Positions 44,901 to 53,827 of a stretch of DNA of 64,000 nt are shown here, one piece after another. A program made the position numbers and the translations under genes. Source of the DNA: Owenia fusiformis (lineage: Eukaryota > Annelida > Polychaeta > Sabellida > Oweniidae); NCBI GenBank assembly GCA_903813345.2, contig CAIIXF020000007.1, positions 6,393,730 to 6,457,729 on the forward strand. Reading direction: 5' to 3'. The notes beneath the pieces are model-generated. The model did no database searches and was not told the DNA's origin. It was given only the letters and a program-made list of their open reading frames with translations. Positions within the stretch are counted from its first letter, which is position 1; each line of letters opens with the position of its first letter.

Positions 44901-47900
44901 GTTGAAGATTTAATAAATATTCACGTTTTTGATAAAATAATAAAAATAAAAAAATCATAAGTATACATTGTCATCTCGATGTACGTTGTCCCATTGAACT
45001 TACGATATATGTCTATGTCTATGTCAATAATCCGCAAAAGGCTAATAAGCCCATATAAAGCAGATATATAATTTAACAGTGATAGAATTTGAATATAATA
45101 TAATTTAAAACCTTAACATTTAAAAATAGATCTATGGTTTACAACTTATTTTACCTGGGGAGACTGTCAGGCTAACCGCGTTGACATCACCCCTCTTTAC
45201 CAGTAGTGCAGGCTTGTTGCTGTGCACTGGGGACCCTTTACATTAAAACATAGATCTATATTAAAAACACACCTATTTAATTGCAGTTATTGACATAGGC
45301 ATAGTATGATGATTTAAAACTACTTAGACTGTCACAGTCTAAGATGTCACCAGGTAGAGTGTTCCATTTAGCTATTGTCCTAGGGAAATAGCTAAATTTG
45401 TATGCATCCGTTCTAGTTGATGGTTGTATGAACTTAGAAGGATGATACAACCTAGTGTTGGTATTGATCTGTTGGCGGAAGTATGGAGGCACGTCGATGG
45501 CTGCTAGGTTCTGCTTTCCTTTGTAGAAAAGGAAAACTCTAGCAGCCTCTCGACGCTCCTTCAGTGGCTCCCACTGTAGGTCTTGAAGAGCTTTGGTGAC
45601 GCAGCCTGGTTCCCTTGAGTGACATTTGGTTACAAATCTGGCTGCTCTTCTCTGTACCTGTTCCAACATATCAATATCTTTTTGTCGGTACGGATCCCAT
45701 GCCGAGCTGGCATACTCTAAATTAGGCCGGACTAGTGACTTATACGCCTGAGCCTTCACTTTTTCAGGGCATTGATGGAGGTTGCGCCTGAGAAATCCAA
45801 GCACCTTATTGGCTTTGGATACAATAGTTTGAATATGTGTAGTCCAGCGTAAGTTATCTGGCCTATCTTATCTGAATTCACAGTTAACCCTTATGTAGAC
45901 AATGTATTTTTCATTACAGTAAGGGGCAGGGGGATCAGATTTATTTAAAAACTGAAACGAACAATACTGTATACTGAACAATCCAGTATTACTAATTCAA
46001 CTTGATTGAACTATATTGAACCTCTGCACTTTCCTCTGCATAAACTGGATTTCGAAATTTCGATTATCTAGTATAGATCTCTCCATGAACTGACCTTAAG
46101 ATTATTAAAATTCATAAAAGTGCAACTTAACGCAACATACCGACGCCGAATGGTCAAAGAGGTTGGAAGATAACATCCCATGGTCAAATATTAATCCCCA
46201 TATCAACACTTTCATAAAATAAAATAGTATTCAACAAGAGGTACAAAGTCATGTTTACCTGTTTATTTGTACCAGGGATACATGAACATGTTCATTAGAC
46301 ATCACTTGTTACTCATAACCCTGAATGCGTTTGGAAAGTAATCATTGCATTGTATACATTTCAATTACAGGGACAACGTACATTGGAGATGACAACGAAC
46401 ATTTTTGATTTTTTAAATTATACCAAATACATGAATATTTATAAAACCTTCAACCATCTTAAATTGTGTAGTTTAGGGAAACATATCCTCATAGAAATAT
46501 TCGGCACTCTTAGACGACAAGGGAGAAAATGATCGAAGCAAATGTGTAAAAAAAATCAATTTTTCCAACTGACCAATTGCATGGGTAGATTAACACAGAA
46601 AAAATCGAGAATCGAAAATCTTTTAACGTAATTAGAAAGGTAAATGTCTTCCAAATCGAATACACACGAAATCAAACATGAAATCCTCTATTATGCACTC
46701 CTCAAATTAATTTTTGAAAACTACAATCAAACCTACATCATAGTTTTCGCTTCAAATCAGTTAATAGTGACACTGTACACCTAAAGTGTACGACGGTATA
46801 TCTTGTCACTGTACATTGTCAATGGTTAGAGTGCTTAAGCCACATTAAAACTAGCATCCATGGTGCAACTCCACAAGAAGTTTCCGATGACTAGCTCAAC
46901 TAAATGCAGATTCATGAACGTTACAATATGTGCTGTCTATTCCTTTACAGGCACACCTGGATTTTACACAAAAATGACACCCACCTTTTGAAACATTATT
47001 TTGGAAAAAAGTTATGATTTCATCAATGACAACTTTATCATTTTGTGATTAATTGATTGGCCTTTCCTTCCCTGAAAGCACAAACAGAAATCGTTTCTAC
47101 AAAATTATGTAACAAAAGGTAGATGGCACTTTTGTGTAAAATCCAGGTGCGCCTGAAAAGGAATGGGCGATATTAAGAGTAAATCTTGGAACACTCATAA
47201 AATTTGACCAACTTGAGCTACACATCTGAAATTTTTCACATTATGTTTTCTTTAAATGTGCCAAAGGACAAGTCTATATGTTAAAGACAAACAAGTTATG
47301 CAACGTATAGTGGGTGTCATTTTTTGTGTCACCCTGTACATCTTTTGTGCCACAGTGGTTTTTGATAGCTCGCAAAGTGTCTATTCTTTAAAAACAATAG
47401 AAAGAAAAGAATGTACTCTTTATACAACTTTACATTCAGTTACAACTGTTTTAAAATGTGATTAAGCTATCTATAATATATTAAATTGTTTAATTGTTTA
47501 GACCTCTAAACCTAAAATTCAAGATTCTTTGGTGTCATATCATACTTCAATAGGCCAACTGAGTTCCCTGCAAAATACTTACATTGATAATTATACTAAT
47601 TGTTCATTGTTTCACATTTCCAGTCCGAACTAAAAAGACTATATACACAATTACAAATTTACAAAACTAAGACTATGCGCAAGGACAACCCCCATATTTC
47701 CAAAAGGCGGGGTGGTCGCAAGCAAACACATAGGAGATTCTCTCTACAGGCATTCCATCATAAGCACAGACACCACCATGACCATGAGCATGAACATGAA
47801 TTGTCTAAAACTCCTGAGGAGAGTACAAACAGCGCAGAAGGAGTAGCTATTGCATTTGAAAATGCCTCTAAGGCTACCATAGAGGAGGGAGGACCAAGCC

Positions 47901-47956
47901 ACAGTACTGGACCTACTGTAACTTTTAAACCAGGTCATCATAAGTCAATCAGCTAG
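11026..47956 (+). CDS. GPR158-like: GPR158/GPR179-like class C orphan G protein-coupled receptor, complete, 11 coding exons
   Basis: Coding exons: 11026-11954, 32629-32734, 33995-34339, 37282-37350, 39761-39870, 40238-40379, 40775-40868, 41214-41352, 42098-42203, 43416-43595, 47624-47956. They sum to 2553 nt (850 residues plus TAG). Every junction is GT-AG and every phase matches, which strongly supports the model. The protein has an N-terminal hydrophobic leader, a Cache-type ectodomain (LWTFPFYSCDSKSWLVTYS), a Cys-rich EGF-like segment (GAYTCRCHPGYYFP), seven TM segments and a cytoplasmic tail. TM and tail match the family closely: EFLFL..G.YLCY in TM5, MDPEDIRSELKRLYTQLQIY in the tail. Family members sit in the plasma membrane; vertebrate GPR158 binds glycine through its Cache domain and recruits RGS7-Gbeta5. 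Ligand and partner here are inferred by family only. The tail ends soon after an HHxHxHxHE-rich stretch, shorter than vertebrate GPR158. The ATG was chosen as the first of a long open exon beginning with a leader. Confidence 0.93.
12881..13039. mobile_element. Small palindromic MITE with ~70-bp arms
   Basis: The left GCAACTTTCGACTGTCGGCT and right AGCCGACAGTCGCACGTTGC are inverse copies. The pairing continues through AACCTGCTAT/ATAGTAGGTT to an AT-rich centre. Confidence 0.75.
13151..13977. mobile_element. TIR element, CAGGGTGAGC ends
   Basis: The left CAGGGTGAGCCAAAAAATGT and right ACATTTTGAGCTCACCCTG are inverse copies, continuing into AACC.AAACAAATG. About 827 bp; its open frames at 13361-13661 have no recognisable domain. 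It is probably a non-autonomous DNA transposon. Confidence 0.7.
14312..15028. mobile_element. TIR element with TACAGGGTGTC ends (Tc1/mariner-like, non-autonomous)
   Basis: It begins TACAGGGTGTCCGAAA and ends TTCGAGACACTCTGTA, with flanking TA. A diverged inverse copy lies at about 17960-18052 plus 19846-20160, interrupted by the composite element between those segments. Confidence 0.7.
18053..18517. mobile_element. 465-bp TIR element, left copy of composite
   Basis: It begins GGCAAAACTGCCCTAATTTA and ends ATTAGGGCATTTTTGCC, giving ~24-bp inverted termini ending in ACGTCAC/GTGACGT. It is almost identical to 19383-19845 (a 2-bp indel and few substitutions), implying a recent duplication. Open frames inside are not convincing genes. 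Confidence 0.85.
18518..19382. other. 865-bp internal segment of the composite element
   Basis: It begins TAATAGCCACATG and ends CACATGTGACTAATA, so its ends are themselves weakly inverted (TAATAGCCACAT versus TATTAGTCACAT). No open frame with a recognisable domain was found. Confidence 0.6.
19383..19845. mobile_element. 463-bp TIR element, right copy of composite
   Basis: It is a direct-orientation near-identical copy of 18053-18517. The outer flanks of the composite carry a possible 3-bp target duplication: TCT before 18053 and TCT after 19845. Confidence 0.85.
23290..23930. repeat. Degenerate ~125-bp tandem repeat, about 5 units
   Basis: Units share 'TAGGCATCAGCAT', 'AAATCC.CTGGTATTTGAGTT', 'AAAGATTA' and 'AATGGCCGCCATTTTGAAA'-type phrases. 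It ends in GATGAACAGACGAACGGAC. The style is the same as the arrays near 55560 and 58040-59650. Confidence 0.7.
24173..24530. mobile_element. 358-bp MITE, TATAGCATGACGGTTAC termini
   Basis: The left TATAGCATGACGGTTAC and right GTAACCGTCATGCTATA are perfect inverse copies, extending as ACCTCTG.AAACGAG for ~34 bp. Confidence 0.85.
24541..24929. mobile_element. 389-bp MITE with ~130-bp inverted arms, adjacent to the previous one
   Basis: The left CTACAGCCCATTTCACTGTT and right AACAATGAAATGGGCTGTAG are inverse copies. The arms continue through TATTTCGTCAGTA and GCACAATAATATATGGAAAA into GTACAT.AATGACATTTGT. Confidence 0.85.
25325..25524. repeat. Perfect 50-bp tandem repeat x4
   Basis: GATGTGCATCATGCAACATC begins at 25331, 25381, 25431 and 25481, and the four units show no differences. 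The unit contains a near-palindrome, TGCATCATGCA. Confidence 0.95.
29085..29255 (+). repeat. Dispersed repeat, copy 1
   Basis: It is homologous to 37035-37215: TAGACA....TTTCTTTTCA.GTT, TATGGGGTTTGTTTTTCTTG and CTTTCCCTTTAGCACTTG. The family is unknown. Confidence 0.6.
32629..32734 (+). CDS. GPR158-like: GPR158-like exon 2: end of Cache domain
   Basis: The acceptor is TTTTGCAG and the donor CAG|GTAAGA. It encodes GVVALDISLSAVDINQC followed by FSGTHKC, which is the end of the Cache fold and the first cysteines of the Cys-rich linker. Phase 2 in, phase 0 out, consistent with its neighbours. Confidence 0.9.
33995..34339 (+). CDS. GPR158-like: GPR158-like exon 3: EGF-like Cys-rich region and TM1
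   Basis: It has 115 codons in phase 0/0, acceptor ATTTCAG and donor AAAG|GTAAGT. It begins CVPIQHQGFTSGAYTCRCHPGYY, continues with CLPCRHGCKQC, and ends with TM1 (GIQSFCMTVSLIIAFIIV) and a basic RLRKTK stop-transfer. The order matches vertebrate GPR158. Confidence 0.93.
36312..36500. mobile_element. Short TIR repeat, AACCTGTATATCTGAACACC ends
   Basis: The left GAAACCTGTATATCTGAACA and right GAGGTGCTCAGATTAGGTTT are imperfect inverse copies. Related sequence occurs at 42985-43140. Confidence 0.55.
37035..37215 (+). repeat. Dispersed repeat, copy 2
   Basis: This copy lies just upstream of receptor exon 4 and has the same landmarks in the same order and orientation as 29085-29255. Identity is moderate, so it is an old insertion. 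Confidence 0.6.
37282..37350 (+). CDS. GPR158-like: GPR158-like exon 4: first part of TM2
   Basis: This is a 23-codon exon, VMKAS followed by MLEVLIFGSLLLYAT, with acceptor TTTTCAG and donor ACT|GTAAGT. It corresponds to the family's VIKAS..LLE..LFGSLLLY segment. It is too short to be found by ORF length alone. Confidence 0.92.
38950..39315. repeat. 25-bp minisatellite, ~15 units, two variants
   Basis: The unit is ATTGGCCTCACCTACATGTA followed by TTTGA or TTTGG. The A/G variant order is A A A G G A A G G A A A G G A. The open frame across it (MYLNWPHLHVF...) is only the repeat read through. Confidence 0.95.
39359..39471. repeat. Palindromic repeat, ~40-bp arms
   Basis: TTATGTCACTATCGTGGCAT is matched inversely by TGTGCCACGATAGTGACATAA. 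The arms continue as ATGCCC.AGG.CTCAG. It directly precedes another TIR element. Confidence 0.75.
39476..39729. mobile_element. 254-bp TIR element carrying CRE and CCAAT motifs
   Basis: The left TTTATAACATACC..TGATGATGTA and right TACATCATC.AAGGTATGTTATAAA are inverse. Inside are TGACGTCA, ATTGGTT and CCAATCA. The right end is 31 bp from receptor exon 5. Confidence 0.7.
39761..39870 (+). CDS. GPR158-like: GPR158-like exon 5: end of TM2, loop, TM3
   Basis: It encodes VVIQYFEPDTTTCLLIPW then FREIGFAIVYGALLLKVYR. The Cys before TM3 is the expected partner of the loop-2 Cys in exon 7, the conserved class C disulfide. The acceptor is TTTTCTAG and the donor TATAG|GTAAGG; it ends in phase 2. Confidence 0.92.
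40238..40379 (+). CDS. GPR158-like: GPR158-like exon 6: intracellular loop 2 and TM4
   Basis: It encodes VLAEFQSRKARRVHVRDKDL, a basic cytoplasmic loop, then KYLLGIVLIVVGYMAAWTAV, which is TM4. The acceptor is CCTTTCAG and the donor CAG|GTAAAA. Confidence 0.92.
40775..40868 (+). CDS. GPR158-like: GPR158-like exon 7: extracellular loop 2 and start of TM5
   Basis: It encodes DGASILQNGTTPENVTYFIC then ESHWWDYVIEIG. It carries the loop Cys expected to pair with exon 5 and two NxT sites. The acceptor is CCTTACAG and the donor ATAG|GTAAAA; it ends in phase 1. Confidence 0.92.
41214..41352 (+). CDS. GPR158-like: GPR158-like exon 8: TM5 and TM6
   Basis: It encodes EFLFLCLGIYLCYCTRSAPS and SRYISWAIYNETVVSALVH, the family's most recognisable stretch. 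The acceptor is TTAAACAG and the donor ACAAG|GTAAGT. A 198-bp inverted-repeat element begins only 21 bp after the exon ends. Confidence 0.94.
41374..41571. mobile_element. 198-bp hAT-type MITE candidate next to exon 8
   Basis: It begins CAGTGATCTCCCC and ends GGGGATATCACTG. The interior has GTGGGTGCAGCACC and TTGCACTCACTTGAAAATCAG. A diverged relative lies at about 54336-54460 in a NOP58 intron. Confidence 0.65.
42098..42203 (+). CDS. GPR158-like: GPR158-like exon 9: end of TM6 and TM7
   Basis: It encodes HFLWLSMHPDYIF then LMYFVRCQLTVTTTICLVIAPK (TM7, given in two parts here). The acceptor is ATTTCAG and the first donor AAG|GTAAGT at 42204. The 3' part of this exon plus the donor is the founder of the tandem array that follows, so the true exon end may vary between transcripts. 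Confidence 0.9.
42126..42957 (+). repeat. 84-bp tandem array of the TM7-coding exon end plus 5' splice site (~10 copies)
   Basis: The unit begins within exon 9 and repeats into the intron with AAG unit ends at 42203, 42287, 42371, 42455, 42539, 42623, 42705, 42789, 42860 and 42944. The first six units are exactly 84 bp (28 codons) and open in the receptor frame. GTAAGT follows units 1, 2, 3, 5, 6 and 10; unit 4 has TTAAGT, unit 7 GAAAGT, unit 8 GCAAGT, unit 9 TTAAGT. Unit 7 is 82 bp and shifts the frame to a stop near 42704. Unit 9 is shortened to 71 bp. Confidence 0.93.
43224..43382. mobile_element. Palindromic MITE with ~75-bp arms
   Basis: The left arm (TATGGTATGGTCACATATGC) and right arm (GTAAATGTAACCATGGCATT) are inverse copies meeting near 43300. 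This explains why open frames on the two strands encode similar peptides. The right end lies 33 bp before receptor exon 10. A related copy is at 48641-48758. Confidence 0.75.
43416..43595 (+). CDS. GPR158-like: GPR158-like exon 10: proximal cytoplasmic tail
   Basis: It has 60 codons in phase 0/0, starting LWYAHKPPDEDNFRARAFSQ and ending VDIGDVNLSEMDPEDIR. The acceptor is ATTTCCAG and the donor AGG|GTTAGT. The DPEDIR motif is conserved in vertebrate GPR158. Confidence 0.92.
45166..45870 (-). pseudogene. 5'-truncated non-LTR retrotransposon, C-terminal part of reverse transcriptase ORF
   Basis: An open frame on the - strand (stop at 45277) encodes NLRWTTHIQTIVSKANKVLG, SLVRPNLEYASSAWDPY, LEQVQRRAARFV and LQDLQWEPLKERREAARVFL, a conserved region C-terminal to the RT domain in CR1/L2/jockey-type elements. 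No catalytic RT motifs remain. The frame is closed by a stop just upstream of 45860, marking the truncation point. It sits inside the spacer of the fold-back element. Confidence 0.88.
46940..47166. mobile_element. 227-bp MITE nested in the right arm of the fold-back element
   Basis: The left ATTCCTTTACAGGCACACCT and right AGGTGCGCCTGAAAAGGAAT are inverse and continue as GGATTTTACACAAAA.TG. It is absent from the left arm of the host element, so it is younger than the arm duplication. Confidence 0.8.
47624..47956 (+). CDS. GPR158-like: GPR158-like exon 11: distal tail and stop codon
   Basis: It continues DPEDIR with SELKRLYTQLQIYKTKTMRK, then a basic RRGGRKQTHRR patch, a His-rich run (HHKHRHHHDHEHEHE) and an acidic/Ser-rich end. 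The TAG is at 47954-47956. The acceptor is ACATTTCCAG. The first part is a likely amphipathic helix conserved with GPR158. Confidence 0.92.
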   Translation, partial: SELKRLYTQLQIYKTKTMRKDNPHISKRRGGRKQTHRRFSLQAFHHKHRHHHDHEHEHELSKTPEESTNSAEGVAIAFENASKATIEEGGPSHSTGPTVTFKPGHHKSIS

Positions 47957-48214
47957 TCAACATTATAGCTACTATTACCATGGCTAATCAGGTCAGGTTT
48001 TGAATTTTCAAAATGAACAATACAGTACAGTATTGATAAGTCATACTATCATCCAATTGGAATGGGGAAGATTTGCATGCTATATGGAGAAGCAAGCAGA
48101 CCAAGAAGACCTCATTCAAGGTACACTATTGTAATATTCTTGGTAACTGCTCTAAAGAAACATCACAATACTGTGACATCAAACAGTTAAAAATAGTATT
48201 TTCTTGGTATTTCT

Positions 48215-48220
48215 AATAAA
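48215..48220 (+). terminator. Candidate poly(A) signal for the GPR158-like gene
   Basis: AATAAA lies 259 bp after the stop codon. Other AATAAA motifs occur farther on (for example near 49183 and 49422), so the 3' end actually used is uncertain. Confidence 0.4.
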
Positions 48221-48640
48221 CATATCTTGCTTCCCATAGCGGACAAATATTTCGCTCCATTCCGACCCTGTGGCTGTTATCATAACTAAGAGCTAATGAC
48301 AGAAACAATGAAAATATATTAGCTTGAAATTCAAGTATGCCAAAGTAAACAGGAGTACAGTAAGACTTGTATTAACTCACTTCTATCACATAGAATATGC
48401 TTGCTATGGACAGACCTAATGTGTTGAATCAAATGTCATTAGGCCATTGCAGATATTGAATGAACTAGTCAGTAAAATATTGTCAGTAAAAATAGAAATA
48501 TATGGATCAAAATTTCTCATAAGGCACTAGATTAATGGGCTTTTAGTGAAAACTACCGTATAATCTAGTGGAGTAAAATGTACGAATGTACATGGTAACA
48601 AACTAATGATAAGACTTGATAACACTGGCATTGAGTCATG

Positions 48641-48758
48641 CTAATGCCATGGCCACATTTGCTCTGATTTTCAGTACCATCGCCTGGTCAATGAGTATTT
48701 TGTTCAAAATTGCATTCTGTTTTGAAAATCGGGCAAAATGTGACCATGGCATAACTAG
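48641..48758. mobile_element. Second copy of the palindromic MITE family at 43224
   Basis: It has CTAATGCCATGGCCACATTT and AAAATGTGACCATGGCATAA as inverse ends, and CCTGG.CAATGAGTATTTTG shared with the 43224-43382 copy. It lies in the receptor 3' flank. Confidence 0.7.
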
Positions 48759-50554
48759 GCTTTCGAAAACAAAGGTTCCATATTAATGTTCAAAACATGG
48801 TAATTGCCAGCTTGACAATAAGTCCACTTCCAATTTTAAAAAGTAACTGAATGTGAGGCATTCAAATGCTATTCAAAACACAAATGTTCAAAATTTCTAA
48901 AGCCACATCCATGGCTTAAAGTGATATTCTAAAAATCTTTAAAAATAATTTGGGAATGGATTTAAATTGTTAAGAGGACTTTGTTAATATAAGAAAAGAA
49001 TCTAAACTTAATCTAGGGGATTTGAAATATGTAGACTAATTTCCAAATGATTTTATTTTGATATCAATCTTTAATATACAAAATGTTAAAAATGGTACCC
49101 CTGCCTTATACAGCTATAGTTAATAACAACAGAAGTGTTATTTATAAATTGTTTCCTAAACTTCTTGTACATTTTATAAAATAAAGAACATTAAGATGCA
49201 ATATTTTACACAACTAAAATGCACAAGAATCAACTACATATAACTTATATATACATTTTAACATGTACCATTGTTTTCAACCTTATAAATACTCAAAGAT
49301 CAACTTTTAAATTACTTTTATAAATGAGGTAAAAGTGCTATTATGGTACTGTTCTAAAACTATATGATTTAGACTAAATTCTCTTTCTAATTGTGATACA
49401 CAAGGTGTAACTCGTACTGAAAATAAAGAATGAATTTGGTAGTTCAACCCATCACTGTGAAGAAAGAAAAGTCCATAACAATCATTACAATGGATGGATC
49501 CAACTAATCATAATAACAACCTGGAATCATATCAACATAGGTTTAACAGACAAAAATATCTTACCTATTTTTAGGTGCAATAAAAACAATATTAGGTATC
49601 ATGGGCTTCCTAAAAACCCATAAGGTCAATAAATAGGTATTATATTCAAAAAAGTTTCCAAAACTTTTAACAGACTGTACTGCTTCTATACCTACATTGA
49701 TTCTGGAGAATAATATGGATATGTTCCCTAGAGCACATTTTACTCTATATGGAATAAACTAGAACAATCCAAATTAATATACGAAAAGTTGCTACTTTGC
49801 AGATGATATCACCTCTACCAATTTTGTTAGTTGCATCCATTAAACAAATGTAACTTTTGTTATGGACTTGGGATACCCCGCAGTGCGCAGTTACATCATG
49901 TCCAGATGCAGAGACTTTGAATAATTTCATTTCCAAGTCTAGCAGATGTGTAGCATTAGAGAGGTTTCGCATTATGGGTTCTGGTTTTATCCCCATTCAT
50001 ATGCCTTAAATATCAATCTTCCTTCTGAATATGCACTTTAGATGATTTCAATACTGCCAGGGACAACTATGGTCAGCTTTGGAAAAACTACAATATCTTG
50101 TATTAAAGGGACTTCTAAAACCTGGAATGATATAAAGTGATATGTAAATGATCACCATATAGAAGCATCATTGTGCCATTGTGACTGAAATATCTCACCA
50201 TAACCACTTGTTCTACCTGGTAATACACATAAAGAGGTGGTATGTCATTTGCAAACACGTGGTCAATGCACTAGTTTTTTATTACCATGCTCATTCGAAA
50301 CCTCTCTACTACAGGTGTATTCTCTGAACTTATATTCTATTTAAAATTAGTGACACTGCGATAGGGAAGTTGCACTGAAGTTGTACATTGATATGAAAAT
50401 GAGATGTTATCATTTTCATCATACACCTGCATACATGCATGTTTATATTATACTTTTAGACAGCCAATGTTATCATAAACAGGGTCCATGACATGAATCA
50501 AAAATAACTAATGATAATGTGTGACATTAAACATGCATGTCTAATTTCATAATC

Positions 50555-50635
50555 TACAGGTTGTCCATAAGGCCTCTTTACAATTACAATCCAAAGATTA
50601 TGTAAAGTGTAAAGAAACTTTAAGGACACCCTGTA
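50555..50635. mobile_element. 81-bp minimal TIR element
   Basis: It begins TACAGGTTGTCC and ends GGACACCCTGTA. The spacer is only 57 bp. The termini resemble those of the 14312 element. Confidence 0.55.
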
Positions 50636-51465
50636 TTTCATTTTTATTGCATAATATTCTACTAAGGGAGCAAATATAACATCTAGTTTGCTATATATTT
50701 GATGCATTTATTTCAAATCCTGAGAATATATAGGTCTTTTTATCTCGAATGCTGTGTATTTAATAGAATGTTATATTATGTATATATCATAATGTATTTG
50801 TAACTAGAATGACATATTTGTCAGTTGAAGTATATACAATTATTTCACTTCAGATGTACATGTATTAAATACAAGATGTGTATATATATTACATTTGAGT
50901 GATCTTATAAAATGATGTTTTGATTAAAATGCATTTTAAGTTTGTCTTAATTCTTATGTCCATATGAACCAATGGCAAAGGATCTGACTGGTGCATCAAA
51001 AAGGTTTGCAATTTTGACTCTATCGCAATAACTATATTGAGTTATGTCCTCATATTTGGCACATGCATTGATCATACATTTATAAAATTTGGAGACTGGT
51101 TTTTTATTTGTTAAGAAAATATGGTTATCACAGCATCAAAGGAATTATTGCCCACAAACAATTCAAGTGAGACTCAAACTCCTGAAAACTTGAAATCAAT
51201 CCAGTCAAGTTAAATTAGAAATGTGATTTTGGAACAGCTATCTGAAAAATTCAAAATGGCCACCTCGTTATTGATCCAGCTTGTCAAGATACTTAAAAGA
51301 TCTAGATCCTCATTAATTGAAATAGACAGTTTGCTTGAAAAGGATATTTCACTCAATATGTGCCAACGATATGTATATTGTATAACTAATATGATGCCAG
51401 GGTTTTCCAGAGGTATCTCATCACAATCTAAACACCAAGTGAGAGCCCTGTATGTATAGGGTGTT

Positions 51466-52052
51466 TCATATGCATGCATCCCCTATAAAATCATATATGT
51501 AGCATTGTCACCCTATCATGTTATATATTACTTTGTTCCTCATAGAAAGTTACATAACATTACAAAGTTTCAGAATCCAGGGGTGTCATTGAAAAAGATA
51601 CAATGTATCGAAGTATGTGGGTACGGGGTCATTTAGGGGCAATACCTGATCATTTTAATGGAAATTTTAAGAAAAATTTAGTTTCAGTATTGCACATATC
51701 TAGCAGTTGTCAGCATGGTAGAGTTCAGTCAACATGTCTGTGACAGTCATTCACACAGATGCAAAGACAAGATTCATGCAGTGGCTTGTAGGAAGGCCAT
51801 GGGCAATGGTACCACCTTTATCACTAAAATTGGGTAGCAGGCAAAGTGAACAGATCACTGGGCTGGGTTCAAAAATGCTTATAAAAATACCCACATACTT
51901 TGATACATTGTATCTTTTTTCAGGGACAAACTTTGATTTTGAAACTTTGCAATTTTATGTAACCTTAATATAAGGAACAAAATGTTATATAATACGATAG
52001 GTGGCAATGCTACATGTATGAGTTTAGAGGGGGGGTGCATACATATGTATAT
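51466..52052. mobile_element. 587-bp MITE with ~165-bp inverted arms
   Basis: The left arm (ATGTAGCATTGTCACCCTAT, ACTTTGTTCCTCATA, GATACAATGTATCGAAGTAT) is matched inversely by 51880-52052. Small open frames inside are not genes. Confidence 0.85.
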
Positions 52053-52339
52053 CTGTAGCTAGCAGGGTGTGGCGTAAATTCTTCCATGTCTTCAGGAAGA
52101 ACAAAATAACACCCAATGCACTTCCATTCAGGTAAATTTCTCACACACAATCAGCAGTCAATACCCCACTTTGGTTCTTGGGTCACATACTTATATTGAG
52201 TATGTAATGGTCCCATTGAGATAAGTATTAAGAAATAACAAGTATCTATTTGAGAGTTGAGACCATATTTTCAATTTCAAACAAAATATCCTCATTTCAA
52301 TCATCTATGCCGATCACATACATGTATGATTGTTGTTAT

Positions 52340-52920
52340 TTGGTGCCACCACATAAGTTTCCCGCTATAACTACGCTCAACTTCAATTAAATGTGTAGAA
52401 TATTAGATCCATCTTTTAGGTGTGACCAATACCACAAGAAGCATTCAATCTGATACTAATTTGTTTTGGACCCACCTCACTAAAACTACAACAAACTTCA
52501 ATAATATGTAGAATAATGAGACCCACATTTTAGGTAAAACTTATACCACTAGAAGTTTTCCATCAGAAACTTTGTTTTGGTGCCACCTCATAAGTTTCTC
52601 ATTAAAACTACACTTATATTAGCTTCAATTAATGTGTAGAACTTATACCACTAGAAGTTTTCCTTCAGAAACTTTATTTTGGTGCCACCTCATAAGTTTC
52701 ACACTAAAACTACACTATATTAGCTTCAATTAATGTGTAGAACTTATACCGCTTGAAGTTTTCCTTCAGAAACTTTGTTTTGGTGCCACCTCATAAGTTT
52801 CTCATTAAATCTACACTTCAATAATATGAAGAATATTGAGACCCATACTTTAAAGTTTAACCTTAGTTATTATCACTAGAAAGCTTTCAATTAGAAACTT
52901 TTTATTTTGGTGTCGAAGAA
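52340..52920. repeat. Degenerate ~100-bp tandem repeat, about 5 units
   Basis: Units share TTTTGGTGCCACCTCATAAG, TAAAACTACACTTATATTAG, AATTAATGTGTAGAACTTAT and AGAAGTTTTCCTTCAGAAAC. Confidence 0.8.
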
Positions 52921-53827
52921 TGTTTTGGAAAGATTATGGCTCGCTTAATAGACTGATATCGAGGGTGAAATGTCGGACTCTGGGTCTGGGATAACACATT
53001 TTTCCATTTTTTCAAACCTTATTAATTCTCCCCTAGGTCATAAAAAGAATACCTTTCAAGCCAAACAACATTATAATATATTTGGAGTATTGGTCATTAT
53101 TGTTTTTATTATATTACATAAACATTATGTATTTAGTCATGATTAATGTTACATATAAAAATGAATAATTTCATTACTTCTTCACAAAATACCTCAATTT
53201 TATGTAGCCTCAATTTACTGTATAAACATTCATATCCCAAGAAATACCTCATATTATGGAGATTTTCCATGAGTTAATATATACTTACTGATCATGTTTT
53301 AGACTAAAAGGTATTGCTTAATTAAAAATAATATTAATATAATGCCAAACAGAGAACTGTAACAGAATTAAGGCATGCAGCTTCCATAAAATAGTCCCTT
53401 TGCTAGCAGTTAACCAATCTGTCAAAACTGTACATTAATTTGTTCAATGTAGTTGATACCATGTCTCCAAATACCTATGTACTCATTTAAGGCTACCTCA
53501 AAACTTTTTTAATTCTTCACATGGATTTCAGTTGGTGGGTGGAAATTGTTACCAAAGAAAGTGATGTACAATGTACAATGAAGGGCCGAGTTTTTGAAAC
53601 ATCCCTCTCATTGGAATCAACCACCAAACAAATAACTGGGAGTTCTGCATAGCAAAATGGATTCAGATATAAAAGTGAAGTGCAGATTTGACAGATGCTT
53701 ACTCTACAAGCTTACCTGCAGAACACTTGGACTAGTCTGGAACACCATACCTTCATTCTCCAACATATTCTCTTAGAGTATAGTCTCATATGATATATTG
53801 GTCCATACTTATTGATTGACATCTTGG

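Larger units (their letters stand above)
44452..47338. mobile_element. 2.9-kb fold-back element with perfect 22-bp TIRs and ~540-bp inverted arms
   Basis: It begins TACAGGGTGACACAAAAAAT and ends ATTTTTTGTGTCACCCTGTA. The left arm (to ~44996) matches the right arm (from ~46371) inversely along its length, for example GATGTACGTTGTCCC/GGACAACGTACATTG. The 1.37-kb spacer holds a retrotransposon fragment and the right arm holds a nested MITE. It occupies the last receptor intron. Confidence 0.85.

Noticed and set aside
45277-45804. A functional host gene on the - strand (175 codons)
   Set aside because: The protein is the C-terminal part of a non-LTR retrotransposon ORF, is 5'-truncated and lies inside a mobile element.
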